NCBI RefSeq assembly: GCF_947381555.1
Contig: NZ_CANCWQ010000024.1
Location: 1-24,779, forward strand
Direction: 5' to 3'
Origin: Limosilactobacillus pulli
Lineage (GTDB): Bacteria > Bacillota > Bacilli > Lactobacillales > Lactobacillaceae
DNA length: 24,779 nt
A program made the translations under genes and the position numbers. Shown here piece after piece: positions 14,948 through 22,490 of the stretch (its first letter is position 1; each line of letters starts with the position of its first letter). The notes under the pieces are model-generated. The model was not told where the DNA came from. It did no database searches and was given only the letters and a program-made list of their open reading frames with translations.

Positions 14948-15292
14948 TTTTTTTAAAACTTCAAGCGCATTGGCAATATGTTCCGCTGGCAGATCAGCTA
15001 GAATGGCCGCGTAATGCTCATTCTCTTTTTCATGCATTTGCTTATGCATATCAGCAACGATGCTGCCGGTTGACGTCAGCCTTAGGTAAACGGTCTTTTT
15101 ATCATTTTCTTTATGATAGCGTTCCAAAAGTCCCAATTCAGCTAAACGTTTGACATAGCGTGAAATCATTCCCTGTAAGATGTCCAGGTCCTTAGTAAGC
15201 CGTTGATAGGCCGCTTCAGAACCAGCTGCTTTGACATAAGACAAGAGACGCATTTCTGAATGGGAAAATCGGTGTTTTGCCAGCTGCTGCAC
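14936..15292 (-). CDS. MarR family regulator with a disrupted 5' end
   Basis: The 118-aa open frame keeps the MarR winged-helix core: FSHSEMRLLSYVKAAG, the recognition helix ILQGMISRYVKRLAELGLL, the wing RYHKENDKKTVYLRLTSTG, and a C-terminal helix. It lacks the first 25-30 residues that form the usual dimerisation helix. The only in-frame start is a GTG without a ribosome site. Just upstream a different frame encodes a plausible missing part (NEALELSYVKN), running into a 5-A tract at about 15296-15300, and an AAAGAAAGG ribosome site lies near 15350. A frameshift in the A tract, plus loss of the start codon, would explain this. It is either a recent pseudogene or a sequence error. It is convergent with the hydrolase. 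Confidence 0.65.
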   Translation of the reverse strand: MQQLAKHRFSHSEMRLLSYVKAAGSEAAYQRLTKDLDILQGMISRYVKRLAELGLLERYHKENDKKTVYLRLTSTGSIVADMHKQMHEKENEHYAAILADLPAEHIANALEVLKKLTL

Positions 15293-15390
15293 CTGTTTTT
15301 GACGTACGATAATTCCAAGGCTTCATTAACTGCTTAATTGGCACCTTTCTTTTCATCGATAAAAAACCGTTCCTTTTACCAAGACCTTAC

Positions 15391-15430
15391 CAAAAAACGC
15401 CGCACTGACGCAAAGTCAGTGTGGCGTTTT
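15391..15430. terminator. Bidirectional terminator between the MarR and 2-hydroxyacid dehydrogenase genes
   Basis: A 13-bp stem (ACGCCGCACTGAC / GTCAGTGTGGCGT, one G-U pair, positions 15397-15427) with a 5-nt loop is flanked by an A run on the left and T run on the right. It mainly serves the dehydrogenase gene on the minus strand (TTTTTT after the stem). Confidence 0.9.
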
Positions 15431-15470
15431 AGATTGATAACTGTAATTTTAGCGGGTAGCTGCCGGCTAT

Positions 15471-16484
15471 CTATTTTGACTCATGGATCTGGGGATGATT
15501 AACCACTCGCTTAGGTTTTCGACCTTGCGCAATCAGCCGCAGATCCTCATCAATCATGGCATAGCCGCGATAAAAGCTGGCCGCGGTAATCCCGCCAATA
15601 TGCGGACTGAGTAACAACCGCCGCGTGATTCCAGATGATTGGTTCAACAACGGATGATTTTTTAAAACTGGCTCATGATCCAGCGTGTCAAGGCCAGCCA
15701 TCGCCAAATGTTCTGATTTAAGTGCTTCAATCAACGCTGCATCATCAACCAGTTCGCCACGGGCCGTATTGACCAGGTAGCTGTCTGGCTGCATTTTGGC
15801 AAAAAAGTCATGATCCGCCATATGCATAGTAGCATCGGTAACTGGCAGATGCAGACTGACAATCCGACTGCTTGCCAATAAGTCATCCAATTCACGGTAC
15901 TGCACGCCAAACTGTTGCTCTTGTTCTGGATCAAGTCGGTGACGCTTGTAGTAATAGATTTCTTTGACGCCATAAGCTTTTAACAAATGAGCCGTTTTTT
16001 GAGCAATGTCACCAAAACCAACCAGTCCCACGCTGCAGTCAGCCAGCTCATACAGATTGCCGTTTTGCATGTAGCCTTCTTTAGTTTCAATCTGATGTCC
16101 ATTGCGTACGGCCGCATCGTTGACAACCATATTGCGCAGCATTCCCACCATCAGCAAAACCGCCTGCTCGGCAACCGCCATGGCATTCATTCCCTTAGCG
16201 TTGCAAACATAAACACCGTATTCATCAGCAGCCTTTAGATCGATTGCGTTATAGGCCACGCCTTCTGAATGAATTACTTTTAGATTAGGCATCTGCTTGA
16301 TCAACTCGCCAGGGACGCTGGAAATAGCATCAACGACGATAAAATCAGCATCGCCTGCTTGGTCTAAATACTCTTTGACTGGCAGTCCTGGTTTTAGATC
16401 GGTTAGTTCCAGCGAGCGCAAAAAGCCGTCAGCAGCCGCAAATCGCTGCAAGTTGCCCTGCTTGCCAATATGCAGTACTTTCAT
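15471..16484 (-). CDS. D-isomer specific 2-hydroxyacid dehydrogenase
   Basis: This 337-aa NAD(P)-dependent dehydrogenase reduces 2-oxoacids to D-2-hydroxyacids or the reverse. The nucleotide motif is VGLVGFGDIAQ (about 152-162). The catalytic triad of the family is complete: R242 (NTARGELVD), E271 (DHEPV) and H295 (SPHIGG). A dinucleotide-phosphate preference cannot be read; the residues YYYKRHR after the second strand hint at NADP use. It resembles the phosphoglycerate/glyoxylate-type branch more than classic D-lactate dehydrogenase. The ATG has GGGGTGAT upstream. A TATAGT at about 16512-16517 may be its -10. Monocistronic with a strong terminator. Confidence 0.9.
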   Translation of the reverse strand: MKVLHIGKQGNLQRFAAADGFLRSLELTDLKPGLPVKEYLDQAGDADFIVVDAISSVPGELIKQMPNLKVIHSEGVAYNAIDLKAADEYGVYVCNAKGMNAMAVAEQAVLLMVGMLRNMVVNDAAVRNGHQIETKEGYMQNGNLYELADCSVGLVGFGDIAQKTAHLLKAYGVKEIYYYKRHRLDPEQEQQFGVQYRELDDLLASSRIVSLHLPVTDATMHMADHDFFAKMQPDSYLVNTARGELVDDAALIEALKSEHLAMAGLDTLDHEPVLKNHPLLNQSSGITRRLLLSPHIGGITAASFYRGYAMIDEDLRLIAQGRKPKRVVNHPQIHESK

Positions 16485-16653
16485 TGGATCACCCCATTCG
16501 TTTTTTTCACTATACTACCAATACATGATTTTTATAATCTTAATCTACGTATAAGTACTGATTTTGAAGATCGACTATATTATCTGCCGTATCAAATTCG
16601 ATAACCAATTCCTGCTTTATTTAGGTACTTTTTATCGCTATGCAGCATTAACC

Positions 16654-16682
16654 CCAAAAAGCCAGCTAAACGGCTGACGGCT
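16654..16682 (-). terminator. Probable terminator of the XRE regulator gene
   Basis: On the minus strand, AGCCGTCAGC folds back on GCTGGCT with a small bulge and is followed by TTTTT. It begins 6 bases after the stop codon. It is weaker than the other terminators in the window. Confidence 0.5.
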
Positions 16683-16688
16683 AAAACT

Positions 16689-17213
16689 CTAATCATCATT
16701 TTCTTTTTTATGAATTTCGTTTTTATCTAAGCGATTGGCAGTCATTGGATATTTGACATCCAGCTTGGGACTGACTTTTTTGAGCACGATATATTTTTGA
16801 AGAGGCCCCATAATCATCCAGCCACCAACCCAGAGTACGCCCATAACCGATCGTGCAACGCCGCCTGGCACCAAGCCAAATAATGCACCCCAGAGCAGCA
16901 TCAAAATAATGTAGCAGGTGCCATAAAGCTGTTTGAAGTTCTTATATTCATTATGCCGCATGCCTAATTGGTACTGCAGTTTCTGGTCAGCCGATGCAAT
17001 TTTTTCTTCATAATCACTGCTTTTTTCCACATCATACAAGTCCTTGATGCCAACGCCTAATGCGCCAGCAACCAGATTCAACGTTTCAACACTGGCTTCC
17101 TCACCGGCTTCTAAGCGCTGAATCGTTCTTACCGAAACCTGAGCTTTTTCAGCCAACATTTCCTGGGAAAGGTTTTGAGACTGACGTAGCTTTTTGATTT
17201 GGTTTTCACGCAT
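16689..17213 (-). CDS. Membrane-anchored XRE family regulator
   Basis: This 174-aa protein has a Cro/C1-type helix-turn-helix at residues about 5-60 (LRQSQNLSQEMLAEKAQVSVRT, then IQRLEAGEEASVETL), a charged linker, and two hydrophobic segments near 100-122 (CYIILMLLWGALFGLV) and 126-146 (VMGVLWVGGWMIMGPL). It ends in a basic tail. This HTH-plus-two-TM design is common in lactobacilli and probably ties DNA binding to a membrane signal. The ATG at 17211-17213 has AAAGGGGAG 6 bases before it, so the upstream in-frame start (17240) is discarded. No target gene is adjacent in an obvious operon. Confidence 0.85.
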   Translation of the reverse strand: MRENQIKKLRQSQNLSQEMLAEKAQVSVRTIQRLEAGEEASVETLNLVAGALGVGIKDLYDVEKSSDYEEKIASADQKLQYQLGMRHNEYKNFKQLYGTCYIILMLLWGALFGLVPGGVARSVMGVLWVGGWMIMGPLQKYIVLKKVSPKLDVKYPMTANRLDKNEIHKKENDD

Positions 17214-17261
17214 TTTGATCTCCCCTTTAATTTTTCTCAATCATACCAAATCCGATAATCT

Positions 17262-17496
17262 TTGACCACGACAGTTCCCCGTCAGCTTTCCACCAGTCAG
17301 CAAATGCCAGAACAGCGGGGATTTAAAACGATCTCCAAATCGATTACGACAGTCAACCCAAATCCTAAGATGGTCGATCAGCTACCCGTCAAACTACCGT
17401 CGGGTCCAGACCACGATCACTTCGAGCGTTTGCTGGTGGATTTATTTGGCCTTACAGATTGGGTAAAAAGCACCTATCTTGCCCCAATTATTTAAA
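17262..17496 (+). other. Unassigned open stretch between two operons (possible gene remnant)
   Basis: The 350-base gap 17214-17565 holds one open frame of 77 codons, opening directly after a stop with only a TTG start and no ribosome site. The latter half (PKMVDQLPVKLPSGPDHDHF, then LFGLTDWVKSTYLAPII) has protein-like composition. It may be the 3' end of a decayed gene. I do not recognise it. Confidence 0.3.
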
Positions 17497-17526
17497 AAGA
17501 GGTGCCCACTTAGACCCCCTCTTTTT
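17494..17526. terminator. Terminator downstream of the aldo/keto reductase gene
   Basis: AAAAAGAGG and CCTCTTTTT form a 9-bp stem with A and T runs at the two ends, so it can work in both directions. The loop is long (15 nt), so efficiency is uncertain. It lies 40 bases after the reductase stop on the minus strand. Confidence 0.65.
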
Positions 17527-17565
17527 AACTCTCTTCAATTGATTAAAACTGGTTGCGTTACCCTA

Positions 17566-18570
17566 TTACTTTTTCTCATCCAGCAAAACCACGCCTTCTG
17601 CTGGGTTATGGTCAATGGCGCCAACGATTTTATGTGGCGTGTATGGTTCTTCAAGATAGGCAATGTCTGCTGGCGTTAGTTTAACGTCTAATGCTTTGAC
17701 CGCATCATCTAAATGACTGGCCTTGGTACCACCAACGATTGGCGAAGCTACTCCCTTTGCCCAGTGCCAAGCCAGAGCAATCTGAGCCATCTTGACGCCA
17801 TAGCGTTTAGCCAGTTCTTCTACGCGCTGAATAATCAAAAGATCTTGATGCTCATAATCATCATACTTGCCAGCCAGCACGCGATCAGTCTTGCTGCGCA
17901 GTGAATCAGTATGCCAACCTGGATGGGTCAAATGACCACCTGCCAAAGGACTATATGGCATCAGTGAAACACCCATTTGCTTACAGATCGGAATCAGTTC
18001 GCGCTCGTCTTCACGATAAAGCAGGTTATAGTGATTCTCCATGGATTGGAACTGAGCCCAGCCATGATCTCTGGCGGCCAGCTGCATGTTGTAGAACTGG
18101 TAGCCATACATTGCCGAGGCCCCGATTGCCCGAACTTTATCGGCTTTTATCAGGCCATTTAAAGCTTCCATGGTTTCTTCAATTGGCGTTTCATAATCAA
18201 AGCGGTGAATGATGTACAAATCCAGATAGTCAGTCCCCAGTCGCTTCAAGGTGCCATCGATCTCTCGATGAATAGCTGCAGCAGAAAGTCGTCCTGAGTT
18301 GAAATAGACTTTCGAGGCAATTACGACTTGATCGCGCGCAATATTCTTCTTAATGGCTTGGCCAAGGTACTGCTCACTGGTCCCCTTTGAATAGCCATTG
18401 GCCGTATCAAAGAAATTGATTCCTAAATCTAAAGCATGCTTAACGACTTTTTCTGATTCGGTAGCATCCAGCGTCCAGTCATGCATGGTTCCTGGTTTAC
18501 CAAAGCTCATGCAGCCAACACAAATCTTTGAGACATCAAGATTGGTATTACCCAGCTTCGTATATTCCAT
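17566..18570 (-). CDS. Aldo/keto reductase
   Basis: This 334-aa NADP(H)-dependent aldo/keto reductase has the catalytic tetrad complete: D55 and Y60 (FFDTANGYS), K87 (IASKVYF) and H122 (YIIHRFD). The C-terminal cofactor segment contains SPIVGGTKASHLDDAV. It belongs to the YajO/AKR11-13-like group that acts on aldehydes such as methylglyoxal. It is the third gene after the MerR regulator and the flavodoxin-fold oxidoreductase (46-base gap), which suggests a joint role in aldehyde or electrophile detoxification. The ribosome site is weak, so translation may partly depend on the upstream genes. Confidence 0.9.
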   Translation of the reverse strand: MEYTKLGNTNLDVSKICVGCMSFGKPGTMHDWTLDATESEKVVKHALDLGINFFDTANGYSKGTSEQYLGQAIKKNIARDQVVIASKVYFNSGRLSAAAIHREIDGTLKRLGTDYLDLYIIHRFDYETPIEETMEALNGLIKADKVRAIGASAMYGYQFYNMQLAARDHGWAQFQSMENHYNLLYREDERELIPICKQMGVSLMPYSPLAGGHLTHPGWHTDSLRSKTDRVLAGKYDDYEHQDLLIIQRVEELAKRYGVKMAQIALAWHWAKGVASPIVGGTKASHLDDAVKALDVKLTPADIAYLEEPYTPHKIVGAIDHNPAEGVVLLDEKK

Positions 18571-18616
18571 TTTTTAACCAGCTTTCTTTAATCCACCCGT
18601 GGCATTCAATCAGCGC

Positions 18617-19153
18617 TTATTCAAAGTCGCCAAGTACCGAAATCGTTTCATCATTTAAATATTTGCGATAGCTTGGCCCCACGTTCTTAAGTTCGGCATT
18701 GCTGATTGAAGATGCCCCCATTACGACAAATGGCTTCATGTACTTCATCCCGATCAAACGGCTGGTTGCCTGCAGTGGCCGTAATAATTCATCAACCGTA
18801 TATTTGACAAAACCATCACGGCCATAATTATCAGCGCCAACCGTTACCGCAATCAGCAACTGCTTGTCTTGCAAGGTATTTCCTTGACTCCCATAAGCCC
18901 ATCCATAGGTAAAGACTTGATCTTCCCAGTGCTTTAACAGAGCCGGCGTTGAATACCACTGCAGCGGAAACTGCAAAACAATGCGATCGGCATTAGCCAT
19001 CACCTGCTGTTCTTTTTTGATGTCGATATTAAAGTCTGGATAAAGTTCGGCCAGATTGCGGACCTCGATCTCATCTTTAACGGCATCCACCATTGCCCTG
19101 TTAACCTGTGAATATTGATAGTTTGGATGGAAAAGATTAATGACTGTTTTCAT
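18617..19153 (-). CDS. Flavodoxin-fold NAD(P)H-dependent oxidoreductase (MdaB/KefF/YwrO type)
   Basis: This 178-aa FMN or FAD enzyme of the NQO/MdaB-like fold reduces quinones in two-electron steps. The signature segment QFPLQWYSTPALLKHWED, followed by VFTYGWAYG, is diagnostic. A LFHPNYQYS loop at residues 7-15 would bind flavin phosphate. The ATG has CGGAGG 7 bases upstream. It is 13 bases downstream of the MerR gene and 46 bases before the aldo/keto reductase gene, forming a three-gene unit under the MerR-type promoter at 19598-19628. Confidence 0.9.
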   Translation of the reverse strand: MKTVINLFHPNYQYSQVNRAMVDAVKDEIEVRNLAELYPDFNIDIKKEQQVMANADRIVLQFPLQWYSTPALLKHWEDQVFTYGWAYGSQGNTLQDKQLLIAVTVGADNYGRDGFVKYTVDELLRPLQATSRLIGMKYMKPFVVMGASSISNAELKNVGPSYRKYLNDETISVLGDFE

Positions 19154-19166
19154 AACAGTACCTCCG

Positions 19167-19574
19167 TTAGTCGTCTAACATTCGATACTTATCAAAATAA
19201 GATTTTCCTTTTTTGATCTCACCAGTTTCATATAACGAGATCTTATGCTCAAGTCGCTGAATCGAGCGGTCCAGATTATGCCGCTTTTCTTCCAAGACTG
19301 CCAACTGGTTCTTTAATAGATTCTCACGAGCCTGCAGTGTCGAATCGCCTTGCTTAAGCAGTTCGGCATACTCAACCAAAACATCAACCGGTACTCCGGA
19401 ATGACGCAGACACACGACCATCTCAATCCATTGTTGCAGCTGATCATCATAATAGCGATTACCATTTGAATGCCTAGGAACATCTGGAAGCAGGCCAATC
19501 TGTTCATAATAGCGGAGCGTGGCTGGTTTAAGATGATACTTTTGGCTGGTTTGCGTAATCGTCAGTTCTGTCAT
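19167..19574 (-). CDS. MerR family regulator, AdhR-like
   Basis: This 135-aa regulator has the MerR winged helix at residues 3-70 (KPATLRYYEQIGLLPDVPR, then NGNRYYDDQ) and a long dimerisation coiled coil (about 80-118). A single cysteine, C55 in VVCLRHSGVPVD, falls where the aldehyde-sensing C52 of B. subtilis AdhR lies. The ATG at 19572-19574 has GAGG 7 bases upstream; the longer in-frame start is rejected. It is the first gene of a unit with a quinone reductase and an aldo/keto reductase. Its own promoter has the long 19-bp spacer and dyad typical of MerR activation. Metal-binding residues of MerR/ZntR types are absent. Confidence 0.92.
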   Translation of the reverse strand: MTELTITQTSQKYHLKPATLRYYEQIGLLPDVPRHSNGNRYYDDQLQQWIEMVVCLRHSGVPVDVLVEYAELLKQGDSTLQARENLLKNQLAVLEEKRHNLDRSIQRLEHKISLYETGEIKKGKSYFDKYRMLDD

Positions 19575-19597
19575 GGCTGGACCTCGTTTCAAATTTT

Positions 19598-19628
19598 ATG
19601 CTACTACTTCAAGTTAACTTTAAGTCAA
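19598..19628 (-). promoter_or_regulatory. MerR-type promoter with operator dyad
   Basis: On the minus strand there is -35 TTGACT (19623-19628), a 19-bp spacer and -10 TAGCAT (19598-19603). A dyad CTTAAAGTTAACTTGAAG (19607-19624, perfect core AAGTTAACTT) fills the spacer. The overlong spacer with a centred dyad is the hallmark of promoters activated by MerR proteins through DNA distortion. Confidence 0.85.
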
Positions 19629-19647
19629 TTATATTCCTATAGCTGCC

Positions 19648-19677
19648 AAAAAAAGAGACGCCACTGCTGACACCTCT
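19648..19677 (-). terminator. Rho-independent terminator of the MFS transporter gene
   Basis: On the minus strand, AGAGGTGTCA pairs with TGGCGTCTCT (10 bp, three G-U pairs, positions 19654-19677, 4-nt loop) and is followed by TTTTTT. It begins 12 bases after the stop codon. Confidence 0.8.
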
Positions 19678-19689
19678 TGATAATCAATT

Positions 19690-20847
19690 TTACAGTCTTG
19701 CTTCTTGGCGATACGACAGCTCTAACAATGCAAAGCTTAATCCAGCAAATACTAGTAGATACAGCGGCATGATCCAGATACCGAGTTTTTGTTGCAAAAT
19801 TCCAAAAACAGTCGGCATAAACGTTGATCCAGTATAGGCAAAAGCCATCTGCAAGCCAATTACGGCCGCACTGTAGCGCTTATCGAAATTAATTGGTGCC
19901 ATGTGCTGAATTGACGGATAGATTGGTCCCATCCCAATACCAATGATCAAAAAGCCGATTGCCGCCACTAAATAGCCTTTGATCGGCAGCGCCGTCAGCA
20001 AAATCCCAATCAGCTCCACCATCGTTCCACTTCGAATCATACGCCGATCACCCAATCGATTTGCAATAAAACCGGCAATCAGTCGTCCAAGCATCAAGCC
20101 GCCAAAGATCAGCGAACCAAACGAGGCCACGAGCTCGCTGCTTATTCCAGTTCTGGTACCTGCAAAATAGCTTGGCACCCATAAAAAACACGTTGCCTCA
20201 CTGGCACTGTACGCAAAAAATGCCAGCAGCGTTGCCATTACGCCTGGCTGTTTGATTGTTTCTTTGATCCCGACACTGTCAATTTTAGATTCATCTGCTT
20301 TAGAATCATTTTGCTGCCAAAGCGACCAAGAACTGATTACAACCAGCAAAATCCCGATCTGTAAAAAGGCCGTCCAACGATAGCCCTCATTCCAGTGCGC
20401 AACCTTAATCGCCAATGCCATTAGATATGGACTGATCATTGCCCCAACACCATAAAAGCAGTGCAAAAAATTCATCACCGCGCCTGAATAGTTGTTGGCA
20501 ACGTAATGATTCATAGCCGCATCAATGGCTCCTGCACCCAGTCCATATGGAATTGCGCAGACCAAAAGCATCCAGTACTGCGTGCAAAACGAAAAGCCAA
20601 GCAGGCCAAAAATCGTCAGCATAATTGAAACCGTCACGATCCATTTAACGTGCAGCCTTTGGATCAGTTTGGGACTCAACAGAGCTGAGATGATCGTCAT
20701 GGCACTGATCATCATAAATACATAACCAGCGTAAGAAGATGGCACGCCAAACTCAACTTGCATCTTTGGCCAACCCGACCCCAACAATGAGTCCGGCAGT
20801 CCCAGACTGACAAAAATCAAGTAGATAACCGCTAATAGTAAAGACAT
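19690..20847 (-). CDS. MFS transporter (FucP/GlcP-like)
   Basis: This 385-aa membrane protein has twelve predicted hydrophobic segments in two halves, split by a charged loop at about residues 178-195 (WQQNDSKADESKID). The opening GLPDSLLGSGWPKMQVEFGV and the loop FIANRLGDRRMIRSG are typical of major facilitator sugar-type carriers of the FucP/GlcP/YfkF group. MNHYVANNY and NFLHCFYGVGA in the fourth/fifth segments also fit that group. GAGG sits 7 bases before the ATG. It is a stand-alone gene; substrate unknown. The 186-base gap upstream (20848-21033) contains a decayed gene. Confidence 0.85.
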   Translation of the reverse strand: MSLLLAVIYLIFVSLGLPDSLLGSGWPKMQVEFGVPSSYAGYVFMMISAMTIISALLSPKLIQRLHVKWIVTVSIMLTIFGLLGFSFCTQYWMLLVCAIPYGLGAGAIDAAMNHYVANNYSGAVMNFLHCFYGVGAMISPYLMALAIKVAHWNEGYRWTAFLQIGILLVVISSWSLWQQNDSKADESKIDSVGIKETIKQPGVMATLLAFFAYSASEATCFLWVPSYFAGTRTGISSELVASFGSLIFGGLMLGRLIAGFIANRLGDRRMIRSGTMVELIGILLTALPIKGYLVAAIGFLIIGIGMGPIYPSIQHMAPINFDKRYSAAVIGLQMAFAYTGSTFMPTVFGILQQKLGIWIMPLYLLVFAGLSFALLELSYRQEARL

Positions 20848-20897
20848 AGACTTACCTCATCGATATTTTTTACTATTTTATCATCTCAACTTGCTGA

Positions 20898-21071
20898 TCA
20901 CTTGTCATCATTGTCTTTTTCCATGTACAAAATTGGGTAAGGATTACCTTGATCATCAACTGCGGCCCGCTCCACAACTTTAAAATCATAATTTTCTCCT
21001 TATGGTAAATCACTAATCAATTCTTCAATAGAACTAGCCAGATTCCCACCAATAATAGGGATGAGTGTAAT
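20898..21071 (-). pseudogene. Decayed small gene downstream of the 108-aa MNGQ-family gene
   Basis: One reading frame on the minus strand stays protein-like for 58 codons, except for one internal TAA: LIPIIGGNLASSIEELISDL then stop, then NYDFKVVERAAVDDQGNPYP, ILYMEKDNDDK and TGA. A strong AAGGAG followed by ATG lies at the internal junction (about 20987-21000), but that ATG reads a different frame (MILKLWSG). A single missing base after ATG would restore 'M-x-YDFKVVERAAV'. This looks like a small gene with its start region frameshifted, preceded by the tail of another. The family is not recognised. Confidence 0.45.
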
Positions 21072-21360
21072 CTAGATTGATACAGCGATCGTACCTACCA
21101 TCCAAAATTGTATATCGCCATCTTTTATCTCTAATGCCATCAATTTTAGGGTCTCTCAGGACTTGGTATCTTGGCTGCAGTTTATAGCCCAATGGAACAG
21201 CGCGCAGATGCTTGGGACGAGGATCATCGGTTCTCCATGAGAAATCAACAACTGCTACGCCCCAGTCTTCAAAATCTTTTTCCGGTGCCGGCGAGGTAGG
21301 GGCCCAGTAAAATTTATATTTGGTGCCAATTTTTTTGATCAGATAATACTGCCCATTCAT
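21034..21360 (-). CDS. Unrecognised 108-aa protein of the MNGQYYLIKK family (intact copy)
   Basis: This 108-aa, aromatic-rich soluble protein has no leader. The first 59 residues (MNGQYYLIKKIGTKYKFYWA, then DWGVAV, DPRPKHLRA, PLGY) are about 85% identical to the disrupted copy at 23073-23405 (50 of 59). The next stretch RYQVLRDPKIDGIRD is also shared, then the last ~30 residues diverge completely except for the closing WESG. The second ATG (21358-21360) is chosen, because GAGGG lies 7 bases before it and because the other copy starts at the same residue. It begins 10 bases after the ATP-grasp gene. Function unknown; the fixed N-terminus with a variable C-terminus is noteworthy. Confidence 0.65.
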   Translation of the reverse strand: MNGQYYLIKKIGTKYKFYWAPTSPAPEKDFEDWGVAVVDFSWRTDDPRPKHLRAVPLGYKLQPRYQVLRDPKIDGIRDKRWRYTILDGRYDRCINLDYTHPYYWWESG

Positions 21361-21370
21361 TTTCATACCC

Positions 21371-22113
21371 TCAGTCTAAATCAAAGGTACACTCATCTTT
21401 GGTTCCTGCCATCTCTGCCCAACGTGCCGCCAGCAGTTTGGCATAGCGAATGTCGTAAAGTCCATAAGCCGCCAAAGAATATCCTTCATTGACCTCGACT
21501 AATAGTGTCCGACCGGCTTTGGTAACACCAAAATCAAGTGAGCAGCCAGCTGGACAATTATGGTAGTCATGCAGGCATTGTTCAACTATATTTGGATCAT
21601 AATGATAGTGCCAGTCACCATAATAGTATTGGCGCACGCCTTCGATTCTGCCATAGCGTACATAGGCTCGCCATTCTGCTGTAAAATCAACCACCTCGTT
21701 GCAGATTACATCAGGATTTTCATAGTTGGATCCCAGTCCCATCAGATCTCTTGGCGAGCGGATGACTTTGCCGGTAATTTGCTGCCCGTTACCGATTTGA
21801 CAAAGACTGGCCACATTTCGGGATGGCTGTTGATGGTATCCATCTTGGAATGCCAGATTCTGCGACCGAGATATTGGCGAATTTCTTGTGGATAGTTAAT
21901 TTCTTGATAATCAATCCCAAGACCACTTAGACGATGTCGAACCGTTCCCAGTCCACCAACTACCACGTCTTCACGCTTCATTTTGTCTAAGACATCGCTT
22001 AGATTTTTAAACAAGACTACCTCAAAGCCCATTTTTTCAAAACCGGTCATAGCAGCGTAGCCATTAATACTATAGGGCATCCCGTTTTGATTGGTCTGTA
22101 CGAATACCTTCAT
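21371..22113 (-). pseudogene. Frameshifted ATP-grasp protein (R2K-clade-like)
   Basis: Two overlapping frames together encode one ATP-grasp-like protein of about 245 aa. The first part (from ATG 22113, ribosome site AAGGG) contains YSINGYAAMTGFEKMGFEV and ends with MWPVFVKSVTGSK. The second continues QITGKVIRSPRDLMGLG, ICNEVVDFTAEWRAYVRYG, SLDFGVT and TLLVEVNEGYSLAAYGL. The FVK...TGKV lysine strand and the DFGV...LLVEVNEG metal-binding strand are ATP-grasp hallmarks. The order fits the R2K/DUF4343 group. A one-base loss near 21776-21792 explains the break; no slippery site is present. No other damage is seen, so the mutation is recent or a sequence error. A TATAAT (22150-22155) lies upstream. 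Such enzymes ligate peptides or tag substrates; the target is unknown. Confidence 0.7.
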
Positions 22114-22149
22114 TGCCGTTTCCCTTCTTTACTGATTTATCTACTCTTA

Positions 22150-22155
22150 ATTATA
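22150..22155 (-). promoter_or_regulatory. -10 element for the ATP-grasp gene
   Basis: TATAAT on the minus strand, 36 bases before the start codon, with only a weak TTTAAA-like -35 about 15 bases further upstream. Confidence 0.35.
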
Positions 22156-22281
22156 AAACCGGCAACCATCTTTAAAGCGCATATCGGGGATGCAGAACTA
22201 TAATATTTAAGGCAAGCAGCGGACAACTGCATTGTGCGATCGACCGCTGTTATTTACTATTTAAAACATTGGCTAAATTAA

Positions 22282-22470
22282 TTACTGAAGCATCTTTAAT
22301 GCATTAGCATGCATAGACCGGACAGTTGCAGCCTGCAAAAGCATTTTCTTTACCAGCTCAAGGTTTTCTTGCCAATACTGAGCTGGAATAAACGAATGTG
22401 CCTAGCTGTTTGCTTCCAGCCAGATTGCTGTAACTTGATCGATATCAGCAGGTTGGAGTAATTTATTCAT
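22282..22470 (-). pseudogene. Truncated GNAT acetyltransferase pseudogene
   Basis: The minus strand encodes MNKLLQPADIDQVTAIWLEA, then NS, a TAG in place of a glutamine codon, then AHSFIPAQYWQENLELVKKM and LLQA. This is the typical N-terminus of a GNAT N-acetyltransferase (W-L-x-x-N-x-x-AH-x-FIP-x-x-YW). The rest of the ~140-aa domain, including the acetyl-CoA loop, is missing. A GAGG ribosome site remains 7 bases before the ATG. It lies in the 377-base gap between the ATP-grasp gene and the 146-aa gene; nothing else in that gap is recognised. Confidence 0.65.
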
Positions 22471-22490
22471 TGAATTACCTCATTAAACTT

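Noticed and set aside
21776..21792. Programmed -1 frameshifting in the ATP-grasp gene
   Set aside because: No slippery heptamer of the X-XXY-YYZ type is in register at the junction, and no strong downstream structure was seen; a simple base loss is more likely.
22215..22250. Inverted repeat GCAGCGG / CCGCTGT as a terminator
   Set aside because: The loop is long (over 20 nt) and no T run follows on either strand.
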